NCBI GenBank assembly: GCA_002633005.1
Contig: NMRA01000436.1
Coordinates: forward strand, 270,127 to 334,126
DNA length: 64,000 nucleotides
Source of the DNA: Phoronis australis
Taxonomy: Eukaryota; Phoronida; Phoronidae
Direction of reading: 5' to 3'
Part shown: one piece after another, positions 1-12,600 of the stretch
Position numbering within the stretch: the stretch's first letter is position 1
How the letters are laid out: each line of letters opens with the position of its first letter
Program-made: the position numbers and the translations under genes
Notes under the pieces: generated by a model
Database searches by the model: none
Told to the model about the DNA's origin: nothing
What the model saw: only the letters and a program-made list of their open reading frames with translations

Positions 1-3000
1 GGCAAATGTTTTGGCTTTTCATAACGAGTGAAATGTATATTAAATGTGAGACTAAAACAGGCGACTGAAACATAACGTATTGAAAACGCGCAAATCATCC
101 GAAAAAAAAACAGTCTTTGTCGTCACAACTATGGGGAAATGAACAGGGTCAATGAATGCATTCAACTGGACATTACGGGTCATCTGACCAATACAAAGAT
201 TCATGACTTTGTAGGTTTATCATTTTGAGATAGTAATCTTTGACAAACGGTTGTTTGACTTTAACCTGGGGCTGCAGAACGGACATCCTTAGGGAAGAGA
301 AAAACTACTTTTTTCTTGTAACTCGAATTCATGGGTTCTTGGAATAAGTTAGATATTTTTACTTTGCTCAAACACCGACAATAAAACGACATGATGTGTG
401 TGCACAGTTGTATGAATACGAGGATCTTCGGATTCCGCCAGACTTTTAACGTTTTGCCTGGTCTTTATTGCACTTGATAACTCGTTTAAAGTTGAGCTTC
501 TGCAATCAGTTCCGTGGAAGTCTACTCCCTACTTTACTACAGAAGTCACCCGTCACCTGAAGTTTGTGTTGCGTTAGATACATTTTCAGCGAAGAAAATG
601 TTAGTGACCATCGTTGATTTTAATTCTGTAACCAATTTACATTTATTATGCAGTTTACAGTTTTGTCAACTCAGAGTCCACAGTACTGTTGCTTAATGAC
701 TAGCTGACCTAACAATTTACCAACAACAGCGAGGTGTTTCCAGACTAATAAGTACATCCCTCGCTTTACGGATGTAACACCACTGTGTTTCGATTTGTCG
801 TCATCAATGATATGGTCGAGTAGTCTAGCGCATTGAGTGTTCAGTGGAGAGTTACGTACAGACTGAAAATAAGTAGCATTTATTGATAACTCGTGCAGGA
901 ATGGAATCCATTTTGCTTGTGTTGGACAATTCGGCGGTGCTCCACCTTAAACTCAAAGGTTAAGCATAGAATTTGTCTGATGAAACTGACATTGTTCACT
1001 GTTTAAAAATCAACTGTGTAACCTTGAATTCCAATGCATACACACAGACTTTTTAGTGTAGCGCATCACAACAAAAAGAGAGACGCTGAGCATGCGTAGC
1101 TCAGCCTCAGGATGTTGTGATATAATGGGTTCAGCCGACGAATGGAGATGGATCTAATTACAATGACGTCACTGTGTCTTTGCAGACATGCATATTGGCA
1201 ATATATGTCTAATAATTTTCGTCTGGTGGCGCAGCCCATCATTACTTAGCGTTGTGAAATTTTGCCAAGTATGTGGAACTTTTCTGCTGTCAGATATTCT
1301 CGCTTGCTTTAACTGTGTTTCGTAGTGAGAAAAAGAAAAATGTGCATGCTACATATATATATAATATGGGGGACAACTTAGTTTCGGAAGGTGTTGCGCT
1401 GTCTAGACGTCATTGAATATGTGTAAGGATAAATCAAACTTACACACGTGTATAACTTATGTCAGAGCGCACAACAACTTAGAGAGAAATAAGTCCAAAT
1501 TATGAAGAGTGGTATGCTTTTAGATTATGTTTTAATGGAAATGAGAAAAGTGAGTATTGGCATGTTATTTTTGCAATGCAGAGTTCAGTACCTATTACTT
1601 TCAGCCACAAACAGTTGTTACTTGGCATAACTTAACTATATGTAAGCGTATTAACTGGTGGCACAGCAGGCGAGCTTGTAACCAGGGCCTGAATATGATC
1701 ATGAGACCTTATTTGACCGTGGCGGTGTCCAAGATTTACGGTGAGATTGTTCGTTTGGGGTCTACAAGAGTACTGAGCTAGGCTAAATTGGTGGTGATCG
1801 AGAGGGGGTGGGCGAAGTGGGGTCAATAAGGATTGTTGGTGATCGGAAAGGCGCGAAACTAATTTCGTCTGAGAGGAAACTTTGTGTCTAGCACTTTGGT
1901 ACGGAAGGGTGTCGACATTTTTTTTTTCGCCCCAAACAAATGAAATTTTTGCGCTTGTGCTGTCGCCAGTTAGGTGCAATTAAACTCGTACAATCTAGTT
2001 GGAAAGTGGCCCTCGTATAACTACCGGACATCAACTTCTAATTTGCGACGAAATTGTGAAGGATATTGGGCGGACTAAAATTGAAATTGACAACCCGAGC
2101 ACATTAGCACCGCCATTACTGAATTTTTGTACTTTTGCTCAATGGCTATATCATATAATCGAACACATTGTGCCGCTATACGCCTGTATGCGCAGGGTCA
2201 GGAATCATTAAAAAATTATCTTTTTTTCAAAATACTTGCTGTATCTAGTGTACGTGTAATAAACTAGCTATTATTATTGAATCTACATCCGCGGATCGCA
2301 TGAACTGTCGATAAGCATAATGAAAACACTAATACACGCAAATTTGAGTATTAAATCATCATTTAAGTGAACAAACTCCCAGCAAATGCCTTAACTGTAT
2401 CCGCTCCTGCTAGCGGGCAAGTTAGGCGAGTTTGTGAAGGTCCAGCGTTTCATATCATCCTCGCACTTGGTGTTACGTGAATCTTCCGCCCATTTGGTTG
2501 ATTACTTATTTTCTCGGCGAACTCAGTCAATTAGCAAAAACTGTTAGGTGGGACCACACGATTTACATTTTTGCCACATGATGACCTAACAATTTCCATC
2601 CTTATTTGATCAGGGAATTATCTCGCTCGAATACCTTGTAATACCGAAGGGAGGTGTACGTTACGAGGGTACTGGAATCGTTTCAGAACACTCTTTGACT
2701 TGGCCTTTTGTTGTCGTTGCACAATACTCATTCTATACTTACTGTTTCTGTAATGTAATTCGTCATAATCTTCTAATACATTTGTGTACTGTGTAGAGAC
2801 GTTGCGTGAAACTGCATGTGCTTGTAAATATTACGTGTTATGATTTTTGCTTTACCTGAATAGCCACAAACTCTAAATTATGGCGATTTCTGGCCAACAC
2901 GCGTACGTGTTAACGTGCAATTATATTTTATAAGAATTGTCATTATCACCATGAGTTTTTCTATCTAACATGTTTATTGATTATTGAGTCACACGGCATT

Positions 3001-3689
3001 TTGAAGCGTACTGGTTCGTGTTGACCGAGTTAATTGTGGCTGCCACTGGGCTATAAGGTCAACATAAGCGAAACAAAAATATTTTTGTTGCGGTTGTAGG
3101 CCTACTGTTACCCCTCGCAGCCGCATTAACACAAACCAGCAGTGATCACTGAAGGGTTTTGTTGAAAGTTAGGCGAGCTTCATCAATCGTAATGGTAACT
3201 GTCATTGCCCTATATATTAAAAAGTGTTTTGACCCTTGTCGCTCACTTATAGTGACAAGAGGAACTACCTTTGACTCGTTTCTGTGTCATTTTGTCGCAA
3301 TTACGCATTCATTTCGTTCGAGATGAAACTGTGTGGCCTCCTGTGGGGATAAGTGTCCTCTTCCTTTATTCAACGACTTCGAGTCTCACTGTAGGACACT
3401 CTTAGTCATACACCCTTGAGTCAGGTCTCTCTAGTTCCTCAGGTTGCTTTTAACTGTAGAGTGTATATTCAGGATCAAGCGTAAAATGATTCCACACGAT
3501 CGGTGCCTGCGCACGTCGACGTGTACTAGACCCCAATTATAACAACTCGTTCTCAGCATCGTGTTTCTGCCTTCCGGTTTGCTGAGAAATGGATGTGACT
3601 AACGTGCAGTTGAACCCATATAGTGATATTTTTACTCACCCTGTAGGCCTAAAGTGAAAACACCACTTATGCTCTTGTTATTTTGTCAG
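1..3689. other. Non-coding flank upstream of the visible patatin exons
   Basis: I see no convincing exon here. This may be the 5' flank or a long intron of the patatin-like gene that begins to be readable at 3690, because that first readable exon starts with a splice acceptor and lacks the N-terminal glycine-rich motif of the family. Short open frames occur, but none has a family signature or good splice context. There is an AT dinucleotide stretch near 1350-1365. Confidence 0.6.
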
Positions 3690-6600
3690 GTCTTATCTGA
3701 TGTCGGTGTACTTCAAAATATTCGACGTATTGCTGGAGCGTCTGGAGGCGCTGTCGCTGGAGCCCTTCTCGCTGTTGGCTACAGTCCCACTGAAATACAG
3801 GACAAGTTCCAGCAAACGATGGGATACGTTTCGGGTAAAACAGAATACTTTAATATGTCAGTTGTACAATGAAACCGGTGCTTTCCATTGAAGGCAAATG
3901 TTAAGAGAGTAAATTCCCCCCACCCCCATGCAAATCGAAGGACATCCCGATGCCTACGTGTTAAAGCCAACTGCCGGTACCCACGGTCATCGGCTGTTAA
4001 ATTGCAAAAAATCTTTTTTTTTGATAGTTTTAGTGTCCGTGCAATTCATCCGTGCCTTGAGGTTATTCTTATAAAATGCAACGCTCACTCCACCGAACGT
4101 GATTACCAGTGGACGGCTATAGTAAAATATGGAAGAAAAAAGCAAACAAACCACCCAGATCCAATGAACACGCTTTTGGTCATACCGACATACCGCGTAG
4201 ACGCAACCCATCAAATACGTTTAAACTTAACGTGTTTTTTGCCATGCAATTTGTCATAATTTTAATATAATTCCCGTTTTCCGCGGCCTTTAAAACAAAC
4301 ATCGTTACTATAAATGCACTATCTGATAATATCATGAACCGCAGATGGCGATTACAGGAACGTGAAGACGAGGCTTAAGAGTTGTTTTCACTTCCGGTCA
4401 CCAACTGTTCATACACATGTCTGTTTTTGTCAAAAACATTTGAACACGTGACTTCACTTTGCTTGAAAAATTTGAGAGTGTCAGACACCCACAGCATTCA
4501 TTCGCTAGCGAAAAATTCTGTTGTATCTGTGTAGTTCCTAAGAAATTTTCATGAAATTTGGCAAACATTTTTCAATGACCTGTCCAACTCTCGTGGCGCA
4601 CACTAGTGGCAGTTGACTGTTACTCAGTATCCGTAAATTTCGTGCTGGAACTGCGGCATGTGTATGTGTTTCTGTTCGAGAGATTACAAGTGACGTTGAT
4701 TTTGAGACAAATCAGACTAACGTGGAGTCCCCTTTTGACAGTTTCTGTCATCTTTTCGTTTGAGTTTGTTGCTCCCAAAATCTTTGATGGATGTTCATGA
4801 AATGTCTCAAATGAGTTAGTATATGAATAGGGCACCACTTGGCGTTCCTGATGGATTTGATCTACATGTACGTTGTGTCCCTTATAATGACCTCTTAACA
4901 AAGTTTACTCTTTGTTGTTCACTTCCCTGCCTACCAAACTGGTAACAAAAAAGGTAGGTGTGAGGAGAGCACTCATTTCCTGATTTAATTTGCACTCCTT
5001 TGAGAATAAGTCAAATTTACTAGACATTTAATTTGCACTCCTTTGAGAATAAGTTAAATTTACTAGACATTGCCCATGTCATTGAGAATGTTGAGAGTTA
5101 GAATCATCCGTTGTATCTGCGCTGTGTTTGACGCACACTGACGGCGCATATCAAGACTACGCGTTTCACTTATTTCCGATTCTTATTGTCCATGCAGACG
5201 ATCATGAAGGGATAAGGACCAAATTCGTTGTTAAAATGTTGAAACTATTCCAATCCTAAATGAAATAAGATCCGTCAACTGAAACATTTTTCAGACGCCT
5301 CGTTTGGAGTTTTGTCTTTACTGCCCAACATTGTCAGGAGGTTTGGTTGGCATCCCGGGGACAAAGCATTAGCAGCTCTCGAGGATGCCATTGGTGAAAA
5401 GACCGGTGATAGAAAATTAACATTTTCTGAGGTGAGTTTAGTTAGATAAGTTAGTGATTTATGACTTGATAATACTTTATGAAGCTGACAGCGAAGCTAA
5501 GCAGCATGAACAACAGAGAAGTTTTTCTCTACGTTGAAATCAACTTTCTACACAAATACGTCCAAAATGAAGAAATGTGTAACGAATCCCATGTTGCAGA
5601 TTTTGCAATTTCTTAATGCTTTTTTCGACAAGGACACTGCTTTTCGGAGTTAACTTTGTTGACCGAGTACAAAGAACTGTGACGTCTTTGAAATTAATAC
5701 AGTAGAATCCTAATTGAATTGACCACTGAGATTGAGCCAGGGATTTGCCTACATCAGCGATAGCTATGTGAACTATTTCTTGTGTTGTTCAGAGTAAAGT
5801 TCTCTCTTTCATTCAAGAATTTTATGTTTGGGTTATTTTTGCAGCTGTACAGGACCCGTAACATAGAGTTATGTATCGTGGCAACAAATATTACAGCCAT
5901 GACCCCCGAGTACTTTCATCCAAAGACTACTCCGGATGTCACTATTGCCGAAGCAGTGCGCATGTCCATAAGTATACCCTGTACGCGATAATGGCGTGCT
6001 GCAATAGCGGAGTTGCAACGCTGCCATATTAGAAATGGGTCAGAATGTTGCATTGTGGTTAAGCCGGTAAACAAGTTCGTCGGCAAGCGTGGGGGCGAAC
6101 CGGCCACAAGGAGGTTATACGTGTTGTGTGCCTGGCTGCTATAATAACAGTTAGCGAGATCAAGAATTTAATTACTACCTGTTTCCCAAGGATCAAGAAC
6201 TGCGTTAAACATGGGCCAGACACATCGGTAGAGCTGGTAGCAAAGGCCGACTTAGTGAATTCTTTCCGACTTCTTAGCATAAAGTATGCATTTTGAGGGC
6301 CACAAGAAAACGTATCTTGGAAACTGCCCCACAGTATTTCCCTTGAAAGAAACAGTAAGAAATACGCCAGGACCTGAACCAAGCCAACATGAGTAATTTT
6401 GAGGATAATGCCCGGTCTGCACAATCACCTGTTCTGGGTCGACTCGCTTAACGTACGCACACTTATGCATTAACGCACTAAGATAAAGCGTGCAGAATAT
6501 TACTATTTACTTTCTACAAAATTGTGGTGCATTGCTATCAAAATTCGTTGTTAAATTACGATCATTTTTCAGAAAATTGTGCTGAAATCCCAGGGCGAAA

Positions 6601-9600
6601 TCTCGCCGACAAATGCGTAGGTGCCGGTCTCGCAATCGTCGACAGGGCTTGAATTCCTGAATAAGAATATAGCTTCGACTCAACAAATTACCTGAAATCC
6701 CACTCAAGTTTTCCAAATAGCGTCTCTAAGATTTTTAAGTTCGTGTGGAGTTTGGATTAACTGCAGATTAAGTCCAAATCTGCGCTAGATTGTAGCCCGC
6801 AACACGAGAAAATTTTTCTGGATGAACACACATGTTGTTGTCACGTGACAGTTGTTTTGAAGTTCGTATGCGTGTGTGTGTGTGAGTAAGCGTGCGTGTG
6901 CTTGTCATCAGAGTTCATTTGTCAGGGTTAATGCGATGTAATGATCTAGGTGTGCATTGTAACCAAAGAAATTAACTCAAGCAGTCAAGCAGAGCGTGTT
7001 CTAATATTTAGCTTAGCACTTGCTGGCCTCATCTGCTAAAAAACGTTCGATAATTGTTTCGGTAAGACCGATATGTCACTCAATGAATCGCCAGGTGAGT
7101 GGATGGGCGACCGAAGTGAGCTATTTTCCGGAAGATTTGGGGTGTAAGGGTGCGAATGTGTTCACTATTAGTGGGTCATTTTGACTTCAGAAACACCAAT
7201 TATGATTAGTTAAATATTTTCTTTTAAAAATATTGCAAAAGTTTTTTACGGTATTAGAAACTTTCGGAAATTAGTGCCAATATTTATTTCTTGCCGATGC
7301 TATGTTACCCGTTTCATGAATAGATAGTTCCCGACTAACTGTCTTCAATGACAGCTGGTACATTATGCAGCGCTTCTTGGCCGCGTGCTAACACTGGTCG
7401 ATTTTTTTTATTAAACTTCTATTCACGGTTTTCACGTGTACAAAAAATTGGATTCCTGTTGAGGCCGGAGAAGATCTGTACCGGAAAGAAACATTGCAAT
7501 CCCGCTGACAAGTACGCTGCGTCCAGACCCGCGTAATGGGGCACATCCTTCGCGAGAGCAGCAAAACTTATGCGTTCTTTTTGAATCGCGGCGTAAGTTT
7601 GAAGTGTATACGGACATAACGGTGGGGCTCGTGGTCTACAAATTCAGGACTGTCGGATCTTTCAACTGATAAATTGGAAACGTTAGAACTGTATAGGTAA
7701 GGCATTTTTCACATGAAGTTCATGGGCTGGGCGCTTACTTTAGCGAAGTCTGAAAACGCGTTGGGGCACTTATTGGGGCATGGGCGCTTTTTTGGGCGAA
7801 TAGCGGCAGAATTTTATACAGCAGCGTAGTTTAATGCACACGAATCACACGTTGTGCAAACCAAAGGCGGCCATTCCATATACCCTAATCAATCCCAATA
7901 GCCTTTCCGCACCCTAATTTTCGGACATGCGCAATCGCTAAATCGATTCGGTTGCAACTCCGCTATTATACCTTTTGCATGTTATATAACCATTTAATTA
8001 AGTGAAGTGGTCTTGCATCATTTTGTTTATAAGAGCAACATTTGCTTTAAAGCACAGGGTGTCCCATCGAAACAGGAACCTGGTGTACACCCTCAAACAC
8101 CTAACCAGACACCAAAACACTGACCCTGACCTTTAAAACAAGATTGCTGGGGATGGACCAGGGAACGCTGACAATTTTTCAATTTTCTGAAACCGTTGTC
8201 AGACGGTAGACTTAAACTTTCAGTTAAAGCACCTTCACGTACTTTCCAGTTCTTTTCTGCATTAATTTGTTAAACTGTCAACAATAAAACGTAACATATG
8301 TTATATTGACTTTGCTATTTGATTTTTATCGGTTAAACTCATCCAACTTGTCGGTGGGTGAATTTCAGCATAATCTATACTCTCCACACGGTGTTATCTC
8401 GGTGAATGTTTCTCCAAAAATATTTTCAAAATGAAAACAAAAAATATCATTTCGATGTTCGAGTGTCATTGTTGATCAATCTGATGTGATATGTACGCCA
8501 GCTCGTGGAAGAAGAACGGTTGATTGTAGAATTGGGGGAAATTAAACTGGGTGCCGAATGCAGACACAAAAGATTGCACTTTAGCAGCAGAATAACGCAG
8601 AACGCCAGTCTGTCACAAGTTGTCTAAAATTCTCACATCAAAACAGCTATTTAAAGAGGGAAGAATTATTTTTCACCAAACAATGTTTGTCAGGGTGTGC
8701 GGGAGTGGTGTTTCAGTCCCCAGATATCCTATCCGATCCCCTGAATTCTAGGAATTTCCTGTTATACGGGTAAAAGTCAGGGCTCGAGTTTTTCGTGCTG
8801 GTTAGCTGGTTCGAAGGTACGGGGCTGTGGTTTCGACTCCGGGATATCTTTATCTGATCGGTGCTAATTGCTTCCAAGAGATGATAAACAGATTTTTCTT
8901 TCTTGTTATTAGTTATTTGGTTTATTTCAACCCAACGTTATTTTGTTTATTTCAACCCAACGTGTACAATTCCACTAAAACAAATAGTGTCTGCCAGTGT
9001 TTCCAAACTTTGGTTTTCGGCCACTTTTCACTAATTCCACTCTAGACTTCCGGAATGTTCAAGATATTCTAATGTGAATAATTAAACAATGACTGGCCGG
9101 GTTAATCAACTATTAACTACCAGCATGTCATGTAGAACAAGACTATGAAACTAGCTAAATCCGTTGCAGTCTCCTTATTACACAATTAAGTATAAATTGA
9201 TACCACTTGCTTCTCACCGCAGGTTTTATGGCTCCCTATAAACTTCGTTCGGCGGATGGCACGGATAATTATTTCGTTGACGGTGGTGTATTGTGCAATT
9301 ATCCAATACACGTGTTTGATGGTTTGTATAACATATTCATTACTACCTGCATACTTGAAGAGAATACTTGAATTCCGTCTGCATGAGTTACTTATCGTCT
9401 TATCCACAGAACCTTTTAGAAATGCTTATTTTGTAACTCAAAGAAGATGTTTCGCTTGCCTGTTATTCGCTGATTACAGAAATTTGGCATCTCGTCTGTG
9501 TGCGTTCGCTGTAACCATTGCCAATGAGTCCAATGTATATAATTCAAATTCTCGCAATTCAAACGCTGCACCATTGACGTGGCTATGGCGTTTCTTTCAG

Positions 9601-12600
9601 GTTGGTTTCTCTCTATGGATAGAAAAGACACGTTCTTCCAAAAACTCGGTGGTGACGAACCTCCATTTGGTACATATAATGACAAGACGTTAGGTTTGGT
9701 CGTGGTAAGACAGCTGTTGTAATTTAAATGACCATTATTTCAAGTAATGTTGTAGGCTTTTGATTAAAGACACTTTGTGTAGATCATATATAAATATTGT
9801 GGACAGGAACTTAGTTTTAGCAATGAAAATCTCAGTGAAAACTTCGGTCCAACCACTCAAATCTTTAACGAATTACATTAACCGTGCTATTCTTGTAAGA
9901 TGTATCTCAGAGGTTACTGCTCTGTAGCTGACGAATTGTGCCTGAGAAAGTTTCAATGATGGGCTGTGTTTATTTCCCCTGAACTGTATTGAACTTACTT
10001 CACTACTATTTGGTATACCAATGTGTCACCCTTCTGTGTTACTTTTGTTTTGTGCATGCAGCTAAGAACATCATGTGATACCACCACATACGTGTCTATC
10101 TATGTTGTGCCTGTTTTCAGTACGCTGCTGATGAGGTGGATGTCATGAAGTTATCAGTCCATGGCAGAACGGAAAAGGGGTTAAGGATTAAAAGACCCAG
10201 CACTAAATTATCAAGGTTGTATTCTTATTATTCTGCACGCTGAAAGTGTTGCTTGACGCCCGACCATCAGTTTAATTCATGAGTTTACAAAGTAAACTAA
10301 ACTATAGTCCCGAGTATTCACGAGCGGTTCACCTGCAGGTCAGATTGGTTAACTGAAAACTGACCAAATCACATCCGCATACACATGCATCAACGCATTC
10401 ACAAAATGAAAACCATGTACAATAAAAATGAAATGACATCAATCTGGAGCTTCAGTGTGCCATCATTTAGCCATGAAAGTGCCGTTTCCTTGTAAAACTG
10501 AAATCAGTGCCAAATGGTTGTTGTCAAATGGTAAATGGTTACTGTTATTTTGTGGTTTGTGTGAACCCTATCACACTACAGTCATCAGCCAATAAGATTC
10601 TCGGCGGAGCGCTATGCTAGAATAAAGACTACGTTAGAACTGCCCATAACCCTTGTACTTAAATTAAATGGCGCTAAGCTGATGAATGAGGTTCGTGGAC
10701 TAGTCTGAGTGAAAACGTGATAATCGTTGTGTTTTGAGGTTTTTTATGTCCCAACATTTGTAAGCTATATGTGTATATTGCCGTCATCTTTGTCCAGGCG
10801 TCCGGCTTCCGGCGTTCGCTCCTAATCCTCGTGTGCAGGATCTCCTTGAAAGTTGGACTACGGAGCTGGCAACGGATCGCGGCGTTTTGTGGATGGATCC
10901 GACTGCCGCTGTGCAGTTATCTTTTTTCGCAGAGACACGCGCGTCCGCGCGCAAACAAACACACACGTATATCAACATATATACATCATAGCTGTCATCT
11001 CCGTTCGGCGTCCGAAAACCGCAGATGAATAGCCTAAACCATTTGAAAGATGTTAGTCAGGGTTTCCCGGTGTGTTTCTTTCAAGAATGTGACTGCACGA
11101 TCGATTTAACTACCACTATTACCCCTAGTGGCAGTTTTATTTTTTAAGCTGCCCTCTCCATCTACCGATTTCGTCGGGGGGTTTTATGAAATTTGGGAAA
11201 TAGTGTCCAGTTATCATCGAACGGCGAATACTTCCCTGTTACTTCTGCGGAGTCCCCAAGTCGCAACTTAGTTTGATGCGTATGCTTCTATCTACCTGTA
11301 CCAGTTGTCGTCATGATTTTTGCTTGTCCTTGTTGAGTAGAGAACGAATGGCGATGATATCGGAAGGAGTCTGATAGCGGTGGCGTCCCCTAGTGCCAAT
11401 TTAGATTTTCTTCCCCTGTTCCTGATACATGTTCAATAAATTGCAAAACTTACTTTCTATGGATTAAACCAGGCTCCGACTCATTTTTCCGAGAGATTAT
11501 ACCTTATCGCGCCCCTTAGTCACCAGTTTTATTATTTTGTGCCTGGCGTATGTCATGATATCTGCAAATCTCTTGAAGAATCTTCGTAAATGTGAGGAGA
11601 TGCTACCTCATCGAGACAAATTAAATTTTTTGACTCTTTCTTAACATCTACCAAATTCTTTGATGGATAGTCATAGAATTTGGCACATGTGTTGTTACTG
11701 CAGACGCAATCATTCATATTGCCTGTGTATATTAGGTATTGTTCCTGTTGTACTCATTTTGAAGTACCCCCCCAGATTGTGAACTTGTCACGTGGTACTG
11801 ACATTTAAAAGCGTTTTACCCGCCAGTTCCATTCATTCGTATTTCGTATCTGTGTGCAGTGTATGCATCTCATTGGTTTCGTCGTCGAGATTGCAGGGTT
11901 TTCATGATGTAAGTAGTGTTCTTTTGCTTATCGTTATATTCTGGTTTGNGGATTAAACCAGGCTCCGACTCATTTTTCCGAGAGATTATACCTTATTGCG
12001 CCCCTTAGTCACCAGTTTTATTATTTTGTGCCTGGCGTATGTCCTGATATCTGCAAATCTCTTGAAGAATCTTCGTAAATGTGAGGAGATGCTACCTCAT
12101 CGAGACAAATTAAATTTTTTGACTCTTTCTTAACATCTACCAAATTCTTTGATGGATAGTCATAGAATTTGGCACATGTGTTACTATTGTTGGAAACATG
12201 GATGATGTTGATTTTTGGATGTATCTGTTAGTGCAGCGGTGCGCCCGAGTGACAAATCGCCATTGTGTTTGTCTTGATATCTACCAAGTTCTTCTATAAA
12301 ACTTTGGGAAATTTGTCCTATGCGTTCTTTATTATGGGAACCTGCAAAATACTGGAAATTATTGAAACAAATCAGCAGCCCTTAGATATCTTTACCGTTT
12401 GCAATGCACACAGTACGCCCACAGCAAAGCTCTGTCTTCCTAAATTGTTTCAGAAAATAAATTCTCGAGAATGTCGTGCTAAGTCGTAGAATAATGGCGA
12501 TGTGAAGTCCATACGCACTTGTAAAGAATGCCACAATCAAGGCGCAGTCGTTATAATTTTATTTGACTGTTTGAAGTCGACCCCTTTTTGCGTCTCTTAT

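Larger units (their letters stand above)
5981..9222 (+). other. Large intron holding a THAP transposon relic
   Basis: Intron between the patatin exons ending at 5980 and starting at 9223. The left half is occupied by a decayed DNA transposon (about 6001-7968, listed separately). The rest (about 7970-9200) shows no recognisable gene. Two similar blocks near 8712-8735 and 8827-8852 (gatatc with the flanking phrases) look like a diverged direct repeat. Confidence 0.6.
3690..9704 (+). other. Patatin catalytic domain exons
   Basis: Exons 3690-3834, 5295-5431, 5845-5980, 9223-9321 and 9601-9704 encode the patatin fold after its first strand. The Ser of G-A-S-G-G and the Asp of D-G-G form the catalytic dyad known for the family, and both are intact. 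The spacing between them (about 140 residues) is normal. The protein should therefore be active if an upstream exon supplies the oxyanion hole. Confidence 0.9.

Noticed and set aside
1632-1979. 115-codon open frame on the minus strand
   Set aside because: No domain, no splice context and low-complexity Pro/His/Gln content; likely chance.
2640-2672. G-G-V-R reading that resembles the patatin oxyanion motif
   Set aside because: The next donor would end the exon in phase 1, whereas the exon at 3690 needs phase 0, and the residues around the motif do not match the family.
3888-4259. 123-codon open frame on the plus strand
   Set aside because: It lies inside the first visible patatin intron, directly after the donor, and has no recognisable features.
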